Shown here one piece after another: positions 1-25,818 of a stretch of DNA of 64,000 nt; positions within the stretch are counted from its first letter, which is position 1, and every line of letters starts with the position of its first letter. The stretch spans positions 262,623 to 326,622 of the forward strand of contig NMRA01000102.1 in NCBI GenBank assembly GCA_002633005.1, given 5' to 3'. Position numbers and translations under genes: made by a program. This DNA is from Phoronis australis. Lineage: Eukaryota > Phoronida > Phoronidae. Below the pieces are notes generated by a model. The model was not told where the DNA came from, searched no databases, and saw only the letters and a program-made list of their open reading frames with translations.

Positions 1-205
1 ATATGCTGAGGTGTGACTGTGTTCAGCGTTTGATGAAATATGCTGAGGTGTGACTGTGTTCAGCGTTTGATGAAATATGCTGAGGTGTGACTGTGTTCAG
101 TGTTTGATGAAATATGCTGAGGTGTCACTGTGTTCAGTGTTTGATGAAATATGCTGAGGTGTCACTGTGTTCTGTGTTTGATGAATTATGCTGAGGTGTC
201 ACTGT
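1..205. repeat. 37-bp minisatellite, about 5.5 copies
   Basis: A 37-bp unit containing GCTGAGGTGTGACTGTGTTC is repeated head to tail from the first base, so the array probably continues left of the window. Copies differ by single bases (GTGTGAC versus GTGTCAC, CAGCG versus CAGTG). No coding role is seen. Confidence 0.9.
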
Positions 206-273
206 GGTTGTTCAACTGTGGATGCTTAATAATCCTCTGATGTATGTTGTCTAATGAACCTATTCTGACAACA

Positions 274-378
274 ATTTTGTCAATGCTGTTCTGATAATAC
301 AAATACAATATTGTCAATGCTGTTCTGATAATGCAAATGCAATATTGTCAATGTTGTTCTGATAATACAAACTTTACA
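274..378. repeat. 34-bp tandem repeat, 3 copies
   Basis: The motif TTGTCAATGCTGTTCTGATA recurs at 34-bp spacing three times, AT-rich between copies. It is separate from the 37-bp array before it. Confidence 0.8.
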
Positions 379-864
379 ATATTGATTTGCAGAATGGGAA
401 TCAAATTGGATTTTTTTTTAGCGCTTTGACTAACTGACAGATTGGCAAAGTCTATTGAAGAGATTTTGTAGTTTGTGTATCGTTAAATTAATTAATGGTG
501 TAGTTCAAACTAGTTCAAAGTGACATTATTGGTGAGAAACATGATTTCATGAGATCAGAGTTTAAGTGTGGTATCGGACCTGCAACTGCTGTAATGGCAG
601 TCCTAACACTCCGTTGGTGGAGGTAAATTGACACTCAAAAAATGTAAATTCACAAGGATTGATTTCAGCGTACACCTGGCAGATGATGTTGAGAATTTGT
701 TATTTGTATTAAGAGCACAAAAACCATTGGATTTTGTTGTTTTGTAGCTCTTTACAAAGCCTATTAACATTAAGAAGCCCGCTCAATCTAACCATCTAAC
801 AACAATGCAAAAAATGCTTTATTTGGTGGTAAAATGTTCTTTTAATTCTTGTGTTATAAAAGTT

Positions 865-1125
865 CTAGGTGTTTAAGTGGCTGTGTGGAAACAGTGCTTG
901 ATGTTTAAGTGGCTGTGTGCACACAGTGCTAGGTGTTTTAAGTGGCTGTGCAGACACAGTGCTAGGTATTTATGTGGCTGTGCATACACAGTTCTAGGTG
1001 TTTTAAGTGGCTGTGTGCACACAGTGCTAGGTGTTTAAGTGGCTGTGCAGACACAGTGCAAGGTGTTTAAGTGGCTGTGCAGACACAGTGCAAGGTGTTT
1101 AAGTGGCTGTGCGAACACAGCAAAA
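865..1125. repeat. 32-34-bp minisatellite, about 8 copies
   Basis: The core GTGTTTAAGTGGCTGTGC is followed by ACACAGTGC in about eight copies of slightly varying length. Each copy holds a short imperfect palindrome (CTGTG...CACAG), so the single strand could form small hairpins. Confidence 0.85.
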
Positions 1126-1290
1126 TGTGACCAATTTAGGACACAACACCCGAGACAAGGAAAATTCTAATTTCTCGCTTTTTCCGTAAAAGATTAACAT
1201 TTCACCTTATTATTGCTTTACCATTTCCAAGTTCAATTGTTTTCTCTGAATTTGTCGAGATTTTACGCCATTTTCAAATTCTCAATTTTA

Positions 1291-1387
1291 AGGTTGGCCA
1301 GCCCCAATAAAGGTTGGCCAGCCCCAATAAAGGTTCGCCAGCCCCAATAAAGGCCAGCCCCAATAAAGGTTGGACAGCCTCAATAAA
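1291..1387. repeat. 20-bp repeat carrying AATAAA in every copy
   Basis: Five copies of a 20-bp unit, GGTTGGCCAGCCCCAATAAA; the fourth is shortened to 16 bp. Every copy carries a canonical poly(A) hexamer on the + strand and most carry the palindrome TGGCCA. The repeat is plain; any effect on transcript ends is inference. Confidence 0.85.
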
Positions 1388-3172
1388 CTCTGCAGCATGT
1401 TCTTGAGTCGGTGATGGTTTTAATATTTTTGTTGGTAATAGGTCCTATGGTATGGAATATTACCAGACCCATTTTATGAGAGTAAATTCGATTTTCATTT
1501 TTACCCTGCATGGACTGTTCAATAAAAATTGACTGATGTAGTCCTACACCTCCTGCAGACAAAATATTTTAATTATTAAACACCACCTCATTGGAACATT
1601 CAATTTGGTTTCTATAGCACTGCTCACAAACTCAGTCCTTAGATAAGTCAGTGTTCATGCCTGTTTTGATTGCATCCAAGCACTACTGTCTGCCTTGCTG
1701 TACCCAGCCATTGTATCAACATTACTGTCTCATTGATTCTCCATTATGTCCTTCTATACCACCGTAGGGAGGACATTGATTTCTGTTTCCGCTGTTTTAT
1801 TTAATTTTCTGATATCATTAATACCATTATCACAGAGCTGTACAACAAAGTCAGTCGTGTGCACTGCTGTGGTGATATGGTGACCAAGAGATAGTTTGAC
1901 AAATTAGACTCCTACATTACTTTTTCATATTTTTAGTTACTTCACCCGTTTCATATGAATGGCAAAAAGAATTTTATACTTCTCTTCAAAAATTAACACG
2001 AAGAAAACTTTACTCCATGAACAAAAAAAAAGAAAATTTATTGCAACTAATAACATGGGTTGCCTTATAACACTATGTGGTACCAAATTTTGATAATTTA
2101 TTGCAGTAATGTTAGACTTTGAAAAATAGAAAAATTATGATTTACCAATAAATTATTTGGTGACTAACATTATAGTGCTGTTTGTTTGTAGTTGTTATTT
2201 TGTTGTTAAATATGTGAATGAAATACTACCAGCTATAAATTGGCTATTCTTGTATTACAATTATTAATCATAGTACTTATCGAACATGTTTTATGTCTCC
2301 TCTGCTGCCTGGTAACATGTCTAAGTACCATAAATCAGCACGTTGGCTTGGTCCCAGTTAGAATTATTGGTCTCTTACATGCTAGACTGCAGTATCTAAT
2401 TAACAAAATTAGAGCTAAAATTAACTTAATTGTTAAGGGCCTTTTTACATTCTGTGTTCTGAGGATTGATTAATTGTCACTTGTTTTTAAAAGTATTTTG
2501 TAAACCACAGCCTCTCACTGTCGTTCCTTACTAATTAAGTAATTAAATTACTCAAACAATAGGTGATACCTACAATTTCCTGGAGGAGGATGTTTGAACT
2601 TCCTGTTACCTTTGGGATTGAGTAATCACACGGGATTTTACTTGTTTAATTGGCTTGAAATAACTGCCTAGCTGGAGTATACTTAGCATAAAGACGTCAT
2701 TAAGTGGGGATTGAATCAATATTAGTATATAACATCGCCATCACCATGAAATACTTGAGACCATGCAAATTTATCTCCTGGTCAGAAAGGTCTATGGTAC
2801 TGCTGCCACCTAATGGGTAGGGCCTTTGTCTTACATTCAGGATTAGCCACTCTTTTCCACTGGGATGGGTACTTGCCCTATGTTTTAGATAGGCTAAGGG
2901 CCCTCTTGGAAAGCAGTGCTATCACTGAAGAGGCCACCCTCATTTTAAATATCACAATAATAAATAAATAAATAAATGCTACCATATGAAACATTCCTTA
3001 TTATTGGTTTGAGGTTTTTCCACAGGTCTCCTCCAAAAAGAGTCTCTCTCCCATTGAAGGGGTTGATATTGGAATGTATGTGGTTCATGGATGCCACCAC
3101 AGGTGTCTCCTTGTATTTTGTTGTGCAAGGTGCCATCATGACTGGCGACTTTTCTCGGGGGGTTTCTGTGCC
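1388..3172. other. AT-rich stretch with no recognised gene
   Basis: Only short chance reading frames are present, none resembling a protein I recognise. It is probably intronic or 5' flanking sequence of the QPCT gene. A short TAAA microsatellite lies near 2955-2975. Confidence 0.5.
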
Positions 3173-5921
3173 CAGTTGCATGAAACAGTCCCTAATTAAG
3201 ATCTTAACCAAGTTCCCAAGCTAGTTACGGAATTCCCTATAAGGATTTTGTTTATGGAGTGTTGCATGAAGAGGTCCTACACTGGGTCCTTCTTGGGAGC
3301 GCCCTAAATCCGAAGTAGGTTCCCAAAGCCGAGCAATCCTGATGGTTGCCGTGGCTAAGATCGCTTAATATGGAGAAAATTATTATCAATACGAGAATAC
3401 CTGTCGCATTTTTGTCTTCTGTTCCACCTTTTGAATGATTGTTCAAGTAGAGTGCACAGTTAAAGTCCTTGTCTCGCGCGTTGTTAACCCTTATTACAAG
3501 GTTAGAAGATGTTATGAGGATCCAAGAAGTACCTACCCCATAACTAATATACGATCCGTACTCGAAAACAGTTTAAATGAACGCGCCACTCACGATTCGC
3601 ACCCGAAGAAACACCGCCATTTTGAACTTGCCGCGAACCCGGAAGTACAATTCATTCAGGAACCCAGGCCGAGAAAACGCCGTCAGTGCGACTCGAGCAG
3701 TGCCTGTACTGTTACCAGCCAGCAAATGGGGATAAAATGATCGACAGCGCGCCTTAATTTTAATAAAATCAAACTACAGACAATTTTATCGAATTTGCTG
3801 AAGAAATGTGGCGAATAAATTTTGACAGAAATTATTTTGCCAGACTCGGGACCGCAGCCTATCGGACCCGGTGCGGATCGAGACCAGACACTGGCGAACG
3901 GTAAATGCATGCGGTTGCAAGCTGTTTTGTCGAAGTAAAATGGTCAAATGATAAATGCTGCATATATTCAAGGGTAGTTTCAGATACTTGCATGAAATTA
4001 CGGGCTGGTTAGTCCTGTGTAACACTGCCGCGGCAGACTTTAGTTAGCCTCAGTCACCAGCAACCAGTGAAGACTATAGTCAAAATACAGCTTGTTAGTA
4101 GGCCTATACAGGCGTGCGTTCAGTAGACGCTAGGACCTACGCTAGGACCTAGCTAAAACCTAGTCAAAGTCACGTGTTCTTATTCAAAATACACGGCGAA
4201 ATCTCACGTATTCTCGCGAAGTCTTGCTTTTTAGCGAGGTCCTAGCGTTACTGAACGGGAGGCAGCTTTGCGCCAAGACTACCCTTAGGCCTAACTGGTC
4301 GCTGGCCACAAACACAAAAAACACGAAAATTGAACAAAGTTTCTTTTTTGTAGCAACGTTTGTCAGAATGTATCAACGTTAAATCTTCACAAATTACAAA
4401 GTAGCCGATTGAACATGCCTTTCAGTTCAGCAAAAGTCGACATTGTAGGTGCCGCCAGAAATGAGACGAAGTCCAACGGGAATTGTGAGCACATTTATCA
4501 CTTAATGAGTAACAGCTGCGAGGCTGAAATTCGGTGAACACTGCTAAATCGTGCAGAATAGTAAGTAAAGATATGTCTAACTAAATTTCACCGTAATTTG
4601 TTGGCGAAAACAATTTACACAAAGTTTTAAACTCGTAACTCATCCCGCTGTCCTCCAATATGGCCGACGCGATCCAAACAAAGTGACCCAAATTTCGCCA
4701 CAAAACTTGCAATAACTTTACAGTGCTTGCCCCGATTTTTATACTTTTTCGATTTTTACTGAGTAGAATGTACTACCTTTCCGATGATAGCAAAGTACTT
4801 TTTCAAAACGAGGAAAAAAATAAAACTGAAAAAAATAGGTTCGACCCATATTGGTTCCTAGGTTCGACCGGCCCACGCCGGTAAGGAACTAAACACCAAT
4901 GCTATTTTAACACTAAGTACGCGTAACATTCCAAAAAAAATCGACGACCACAAACTACAAACTATAAATACACTACATATGCAAACGAATCACGATATAT
5001 TACTAATAAAACAATACAATGAAGACTTTTCGAGCAAGCCATAGCACATTCAGTTACAAGGAAAAAATGGCGGCGTTCAGGACAAGTTCCTGAACTGATG
5101 AGCCGGAAATGTGGGCACGGAAATAACCGATGACAACCGGTAATCATACGCTCAGAGAAAAGGGTCAAATACGGTTGAAAAATCGCTTTTGGCAAGAAAG
5201 GCGAAAAGAATGTAAAGAAAGGGTGTCGAAAATAAGGTTTTATGTAGTAAGTATTTTCGGATACTAGAACCACATGGGCAGTTTGCAACAAGGACTTTAA
5301 TGAGCATTATCTGAGAATTTGAGTTTTCTACTGCTGTTGATAGAGCAGACGATCAATTGTGGCCACCTACACTAATGTAAATTAAAAAACAGTTAAGTCG
5401 TGGCGAACTGGTGAGAATACCAGAATCTCCGGTAGGAGTCGCCGCACTTCCCAATGCGCTTTTAAAGTCGTCTTCTCGGGGAATTAAGTGAGACGTGGGG
5501 TAAGTCGTGGCACTATAGTAATCGATAAACTCAGTTTACGATGGAACTACTAACCTGTACACTGGGTGAGATCACGGCTTTCCTGTTCGACAACTCCAGA
5601 TTCTCTTCAAGCTCTCTAACTATCATGAACATCCCAGCCCTTGAAAATCTAAATCTTTCGTTTAGCTCACTGTTGCTAAACGTCTCGAGTGGGTTAGTTC
5701 TGTCACAGAAAATTCTTTTTTCAACAGCTAATGAGCTTGATCAGCCATTTTATTGCTAGGTACTCAACTTAGGGACTAACTTTAGGTAACCCCAAAAGTT
5801 GAGTCTCTATTTAATGCCTAAACTAACTGGGAACTTTTCATGCAACAGTCCCTAAACTTTAGGGACGTCCCTAAGACTTAAGGACATCCCTAACATTTAG
5901 GGACTGTTTCATGCAACCCGG
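3173..5921. mobile_element. 2.75-kb TIR element, superfamily not assigned
   Basis: The left end (3173-3196) reads CAGTTGCATGAAACAGTCCC and the right end (5898-5921) is its inverted copy, GGGACTGTTTCATGCAAC. An internal copy of the same motif lies at about 5838-5858, followed by a short run of AGGGAC/GTCCCT repeats. The interior is richer in CpG than its surroundings and has no transposase frame I recognise, so this is a non-autonomous or decayed DNA transposon, or two nested related ones. No clear target duplication was found. Confidence 0.6.
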
Positions 5922-6419
5922 CAATGGTGTATTTTCAGGTGGGTACTTCTGCCATATATTGCCTCAGATGGATATTTTGACTCTGTGCTCAATTTGGTGG
6001 TATGGTCTTGGGTGGTTAAGATGAGAGGTGACGAACGGGAGAGGGGCTGCACCCATTTGGAAGAAGCCCCCTCAAATTAATCGTTGTCGTTGTAGTTTTA
6101 CCTGCGTGCTTGATTGAATATTTTGGCTACCACTCACTAGCATTTGCTTACATTTTTGTGCTGTCTTTCATAATGTCTAATTGGCAGTCCATACTACACG
6201 AGGGTCGTTCAATAAGTTTTCGGCCTCACCCAGAAAACAACGCGATAGCAACTAATTTTTACTTTTATTTTTCAATATAATCTCCCGTTACATCAATGCA
6301 TTTCTTCCATCTGTACTCCAGTTTTGCAATGCCTTCATAAAAGAAACTTTTGTCAAGCCCCTCAAAATACTCCTCCACTGCACTCATGACGTCATACTGG
6401 TGTTAACGTAGGTAGGCCT

Positions 6420-9322
6420 TCAAATGTGGAAACAAATAAAAATCAGATGAGGCCAGGTCTGGAGAATAGGAGGGGTGCAGAAGGATTTCAAAGTCACATC
6501 TAGTTGCTTCAGCCACCACAACTTGGACAGTGGACATGTACGTTGTCTTGATTGAAGCAACAGCACTCCATCTAGAAACTTCTCGCGTCTCTTTTCCTTG
6601 ATTGCTTTTTTGAGTTTTTCCAAAAGTGATCCATAGTATGCCTTCCCAGTAACAGTGTGTCCTTGTTGCAAGTAGTCGATCATCAGAATATCTTCGCTGT
6701 CCCAGTAACAGTGTGTCCTCGTTGCAAGTAGTCGATCATCAGAGTATCTTCGCTGTCCCAGTAACAGTATGTCCTCGTTGCAAGTAGTCGATCATCAGAA
6801 TATCTTCGCTGTCCCAGTAACAGTGTGTCCTTGTTGCAAGTAGTCCATCATCAGAATATCTTCGCTGTCCCAGTAACAGTGTGTCCTTGTTGCAAGTAGT
6901 CCATCATCAGAATATCTTCGCTGTCCCAGTAACAGTGTGTCCTTGTTGCAAGTAGTCCATCATCAGAATATCTTCGCTGTCCCAGTAACAGTGTGTCCTT
7001 GTTGCAAGTAGTCCATCATCAGAATATCTTCGCTGTCCCAGTAACAGTGTGTCCTTGTTGCAAGTAGTCCATCATCAGAATATCTTCGCTGTCCCAGTAA
7101 CAGTGTGTCCTTGTTGCAAGTAGTCCATCATCAGAATATCTTCGCTGTCCCAGTAACAGTGTGTCCTTGTTGCAAGTAGTCCATCATCAGAATATCTTCG
7201 CTGTCCCAGTAACAGTGTGTCCTTGTTGCAAGTAGTCCATCATCAGAATATCTTCGCTGTCCCAGTAACAGTGTGTCCTTGTTGCAAGTAGTCCATCATC
7301 AGAATATCTTCGCTGTCCCAGTAACAGTGTGTCCTTGTTGCAAGTAGTCCATCATCAGAATATCTTCGCTGTCCCAGTAACAGTGTGTCCTTGTTGCAAG
7401 TAGTCCATCATCAGAATATCTTCGCTGTCCCAGTAACAGTGTGTCCTTGTTGCAAGTAGTCCATCATCAGAATATCTTCGCTGTCCCAGTAACAGTGTGT
7501 CCTTGTTGCAAGTAGTCCATCATCAGAATATCTTCGCTGTCCCAGTAACAGTGTGTCCTTGTTGCAAGTAGTCCATCATCAGAATATCTTCGCTGTCCCA
7601 GTAACAGTGTGTCCTTGTTGCAAGTAGTCCATCATCAGAATATCTTCGCTGTCCCAGTAACAGTGTGTCCTTGTTGCAAGTAGTCCATCATCAGAATATC
7701 TTCGCTGTCCCAGTAACAGTGTGTCCTTGTTGCAAGTAGTCCATCATCAGAATATCTTCGCTGTCCCAGTAACAGTGTGTCCTTGTTGCAAGTAGTCCAT
7801 CATCAGAATATCTTCGCTGTCCCAGTAACAGTGTGTCCTTGTTGCAAGTAGTCCATCATCAGAATATCTTCGCTGTCCCAGTAACAGTGTGTCCTTGTTG
7901 CAAGTAGTCCATCATCAGAATATCTTCGCTGTCCCAGTAACAGTGTGTCCTTGTTGCAAGTAGTCCATCATCAGAATATCTTCGCTGTCCCAGTAACAGT
8001 GTGTCCTTGTTGCAAGTAGTCCATCATCAGAATATCTTCGCTGTCCCAGTAACAGTGTGTCCTTGTTGCAAGTAGTCCATCATCAGAATATCTTCGCTGT
8101 CCCAGTAACAGTGTGTCCTTGTTGCAAGTAGTCCATCATCAGAATATCTTCGCTGTCCCAGTAACAGTGTGTCCTTGTTGCAAGTAGTCCATCATCAGAA
8201 TATCTTCGCTGTCCCAGTAACAGTGTGTCCTTGTTGCAAGTAGTCCATCATCAGAATATCTTCGCTGTCCCAGTAACAGTGTGTCCTTGTTGCAAGTAGT
8301 CCATCATCAGAATATCTTCGCTGTCCCAGTAACAGTGTGTCCTTGTTGCAAGTAGTCCATCATCAGAATATCTTCGCTGTCCCAGTAACAGTGTGTCCTT
8401 GTTGCAAGTAGTCCATCATCAGAATATCTTCGCTGTCCCAGTAACAGTGTGTCCTTGTTGCAAGTAGTCCATCATCAGAATATCTTCGCTGTCCCAGTAA
8501 CAGTGTGTCCTTGTTGCAAGTAGTCCATCATCAGAATATCTTCGCTGTCCCAGTAACAGTGTGTCCTTGTTGCAAGTAGTCCATCATCAGAATATCTTCG
8601 CTGTCCCAGTAACAGTGTGTCCTTGTTGCAAGTAGTCCATCATCAGAATATCTTCGCTGTCCCAGTAACAGTGTGTCCTTGTTGCAAGTAGTCCATCATC
8701 AGAATATCTTCGCTGTCCCAGAACACAGAGGCCATAACTTTGCTTGCAGAAGCACCCAACTTCAAATTTCAACTTGGGGAACCTACGTGCTTCTATTGTT
8801 TACTTTGTTGTTTTGATTCCAAGTCAAAGTGGTGACCCATGTCTCATCCTGGGTTACAAGTTTTCTGGAAAATTTGGCTTGATCTGCTTGGAATCTTCTT
8901 GAAGTTCCTTTGAAATTTGCATTGTACTCATTTTCTGATCCTGAGTTAACATTGTTGGGACCCATCGTGCACTCAGCTTACTCACGCCCAAATCTTCACT
9001 CAAACTTTTAGAGACGGACCCATTGCTGATGCGAACAGTGTTTGCCAAATGTTGAATAGTCATTTGCCTGTCTTTCATAACCATTGCTTGAATTTTCTGC
9101 ACATTTTCACTGGAGGTTGATGATTTGGGACGTCCTGGACGAGGGTCATCTTCAACGCTTTCTCAACCCCTCTTGAAACAAGCCGACCACTTTTTTACCG
9201 TGTAGTAACTCAGGGAGTCTTGCTCCAAGTGTTTTTTTCGCATCTCTTCATGAATATATTTTGGTTTCATTCCTTTTTTTACCCAAATACTTTATGACGG
9301 CTCTCATCTCCGTTATCTCCAT
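6420..9322 (-). pseudogene. mariner transposase pseudogene (D,D34D type)
   Basis: Reading from an ATG at 9322 (minus strand) the product shows the mariner N-terminal helix-turn-helix region, a linker (DPRPGRPKSS) and a second helix-turn-helix (VRISNGSVSKSLSEDLGV). The first catalytic aspartate follows in TQDETW near 8860. After the array, two further motifs survive in shifted frames: LLQDN with the second aspartate near 6560, and YSPDLASSDFYLF with the third near 6450. Stops and frameshifts separate these pieces, so no active enzyme is made. Known of the family: cut-and-paste transposition into TA. The segment just before the second aspartate (SEDILMMDYLQQGHTVTG) is the part that has been amplified. 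Confidence 0.88.
6645..8720. repeat. 56-bp satellite, about 37 copies, inside transposase
   Basis: A 56-bp unit (begins CCCAGTAACAGTGTGTCC, includes GTTGCAAGTAGTCCATCATC) is repeated about 37 times. The three leftmost copies differ (GTCGATC for GTCCATC, TCCTCG for TCCTTG) while the rest are almost identical, which fits recent homogenising expansion. One copy equals a stretch of transposase coding sequence; 56 is not a multiple of three, so each extra copy shifts the frame. Confidence 0.95.
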
Positions 9323-9501
9323 GCTACTAAATGTGTTGTCTTCTGGTTTTTGAAGCAGTGCCACCTAGCGGCTGTTGACCGTACTTATTCAGCATGAACG
9401 CAGTACTGTTCTAAAAGATGAAATTTTACTACGGTGTGAAAAATTTTAACCTAAGTCCCTGTTTTCTTGATGAGGCCGAGGTCTTATTGAAGGACCCTCG
9501 T

Positions 9502-9936
9502 ATGTTTGCTTGCTTGATGTATGACTCTGACTTAATTAAAGGCCTTTCCCAATGACGTCCATGCTTTGATGTTTAGTGGAGTCGTTACTGGTGGAAACAC
9601 TTAAATTTGGTCTTGGATTGGAATTCAAGTTTGCTTCGCAGTAATCGGGGGATTTAATAGCAAAGCCAGGGTCACCTTAACATTATAGTTTTCCGGGCAC
9701 AGCCGTGCACCGAGGCTTCTACCAGCATAATTACATAGCAATAAAATATATATTGTATACCAACAAGTACATATGTAGTGCAAAGGGGTATTTGTATTTA
9801 TAGGCATACCGGTACTATTGACTACTAAAGCTAATGGGAATGTTCAAGTGAACTTAACAGTTTACACTGATGCTTCACTAAGTAAAAGATTTAACTTGGT
9901 TGGAAAAGGCCATAAGATTCAGCTGATGTGCTCTCC
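9502..9936. other. no gene seen
   Basis: Unique-looking AT-rich sequence between the mariner relic and the first TTAA-flanked element. The palindrome-like words AAAGGCCTTTCCC and GGAAAAGGCC near its two ends may be the remnant of another short inverted repeat. Confidence 0.4.
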
Positions 9937-9940
9937 TTAA

Positions 9941-11620
9941 AGGAGAATGCCACCCAAAAAACAACCTACTTTGTATCAGTTTAGATCGAGTAGTTCTACT
10001 CGACTACAGCACGTTCAGTTGCGTTCCTGACGGCACACGGAGGTGTTGAAATTATCCAATGACGTAATTGGTTTCACACGCAGTCTGTTCAGCAGTTCAC
10101 AACACGGGTTACTGGTGTCAGCTTATCGCTTGAATTCATCGTTTAGCACCGATAAATCATCAAACTTGAATGAAAAACCCTTAAAAATGCACCGATTCTT
10201 ATAAAAACATGTTGTTTTATTTCGCTGTTACGGATTTACTGGTATTTGGATACACCGTAGCTTGCAAAGTTCGGCAGGCCAATTTTCCAAGGTCCGTAGA
10301 ACTGAGGAGTTTGGGATATGTTCGGAGATAAATTCTAAGTATTCTTCCGTGAAATACAGACTGGAGAACCTAGATCTGTGTTGTTACACTTCCGATATTT
10401 TGAGTTCTAAACACAAAACGCTTGTTATCCTGGCCAGTGGCTCAGAACCCGATCAGGCCAGTCGCGGCCGGACTGACTCGTTATCCCGGGCTCAGAACCT
10501 GATCAGGCCCGTCGCGGCCGCCGGGACTGGCACAAACATAAACCACCTTGAGTTGGAAACTAAACCTCCAGTCACATTGTGCACATAATTATGTGAATTA
10601 GCCACGAAACTGAAAATCTACTTACTTGTCGGGGGCCGTGATGTCGGGTTCCCCTTCCACAGACCGTCAAGGCAAAGGTTGTACAGTAACAATGATTTGA
10701 ATAATGTATTTGTATTTCTAAATAAAGATTACCTAACATGTGACCATAGCATATGTAATCGAGTAATTGTTTCAGAGCAGCTTTCTGTCAGCAAACACTG
10801 AATTAGCATGCGCTCACATGGCCTTGGTGCCTGGTCAATTAGCTTTGTTGTTGGCATCAAATGCCGGTAACGCAGTGGTTTATTCATTGCTGGCTTCTCA
10901 AAACATTTGCACTCACGAGCACTCCAAGTCATTACAAATTGTATATAATTAGACAGACGTTGTTTCAGTTTCATATAAGCATTGGTTAGGATGAGAATAA
11001 TTCATTTTGAAACAGAACGCAGAATAATAAATGTCTACTTTAAATGGCAACTCGCCTTGCGCCAATCCCGACTTAGTCAAGAGCTCAGGCGACGAAGACT
11101 TCACGGGTCGGAACTTTAGGTTTCACAGGCTATCAGTTCAAACCCGTGGAATACACTAATCAAGAAACACTAGAGAGGCACCGTGAACATGCACAGGCAA
11201 CAGAACGTATGGATAATTCTTTGGTAAGCCGGAATTCGTCAGAGAAATCACTGTCGACGAAATGCCGGCCACAGGACACAGAGATGTTTCACGGCCTTAT
11301 ACTTGCTATTAACAGCCTACCTTTCATTCTTCACTACTGCGAGCCACTTCCTAAGCATATCGGGCTCGCGAGGAAGTCGAAAAAACGACATACCTGCTTT
11401 CTTCGCAGCTTCATAGTTCAGACAACTGGGAACGCTGCACCGTAATATAGCGGCATTCACTCTGCAGACGAACCACTGACGTTGCTGCATCGTTTCTCAC
11501 CTTCCTCACAGGTTAACGCGACACCTCTTGGCAAGATGAGGTCGACCGTATAAGAGGCGATGTGGATATAGACCAATTAAGATGGTAGAAAAGACTAATT
11601 AAATCGGGTGGCATTCTCCT
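9941..11620. mobile_element. Kolobok/T2-like DNA element, TTAA target duplication
   Basis: The element is flanked by TTAA on both sides (9937-9940 and 11621-11624). Its ends are inverted copies: AGGAGAATGCCACCC at 9941 and GGGTGGCATTCTCCT ending at 11620. Duplicated TTAA with ends reading TTAAAGG fits the Kolobok superfamily, which includes Xenopus T2-MITEs; piggyBac also uses TTAA but its termini usually begin CCC. The interior (1.68 kb) has no transposase I recognise, so it is probably non-autonomous. It contains a GC-rich repeated segment near 10440-10530 (GGCTCAGAACCCGATCAGGC twice). It lies in the QPCT intron or 5' flank. Confidence 0.72.
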
Positions 11621-11944
11621 TTAATATTTCTTTGAGCATTGCTCTCATAAGTGTCTTAATTATCACACACCTACATGACTAGAAAAGTCTACTATGTTGC
11701 AAGTACATTAGTGATCTAGATGTGAACATGTTGTTGTAATGCATCAAATTGCGTGTAGTGATTATTTCATGCTTGGATTGAAAACAGTCATCTTTGTTGT
11801 CAGAATGAATGTTCATAGGTGGAGCCGTTACATAGTATAGGGGATAGAATAGTTACCTATCGCCTACCTGTTTGTGTTTACAGACCTGGCTTTTGAACCT
11901 GTCCTGGGCTCTTTGTTGAGGTACTCGAGGGAATCTTTGAGTCA

Positions 11945-12180
11945 CATAGTCACCAGTGAATGGTCTTTGGTGATTGTCCAACACCACTTGGTGGCTGTTA
12001 CTTGTGAGTCTCAGTTCAGTTTTGTAAATGTTGAACAGCGTATGGACACATTCCACAACATTTGCAAAATTGAAAAGAGATGGTGGATATGAATTTCCAG
12101 CTATTTTAACCGAGGCCTCCTCATAATTAACAACCATGAGGTGGTGTTGGACAACCACCTTGTACCACCCATTGGTGACC
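11945..12180. mobile_element. 236-bp foldback element next to a QPCT exon
   Basis: The arms are inverted copies of about 45 bases: the left holds TTGTCCAACACCACTTGGTGG, written here as TTGTCCAACACCACTTGG, and the right holds GAGGTGGTGTTGGACAA and CACCCATTGGTGAC. No coding frame of note. It ends 108 bases before the first visible QPCT exon. Confidence 0.65.
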
Positions 12181-12263
12181 ATGTTACATGAAGATTCCCG
12201 CCAGTACCCTACAGATCACAGATAGGTACCTACTCTATATATCATCTTTGTTAATTGTTATGA

Positions 12264-25818
<13,555 letters not shown>

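Larger units (their letters stand above)
6196..9501 (-). mobile_element. mariner-family element, decayed and internally expanded
   Basis: Terminal inverted repeats are visible: CGAGGGTCGTTCAATAAG at the left and its inverted near-copy ending GGACCCTCG at the right, with TA next to the right end, as expected for the Tc1/mariner TA target. Between them, on the minus strand, lies a mariner transposase relic with a large tandem array inside it. The usual length of a mariner is about 1.3 kb; here about 2.1 kb of extra length is the 56-bp array. Confidence 0.88.

Noticed and set aside
3435-3740. 101-codon + strand frame near a CpG-richer area
   Set aside because: Lies in a TIR element, has no recognisable domain and no ATG of good context.
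6645-8720. CRISPR-like array
   Set aside because: The 56-bp units are contiguous with no spacers, lie in a mariner relic and the genome is animal.
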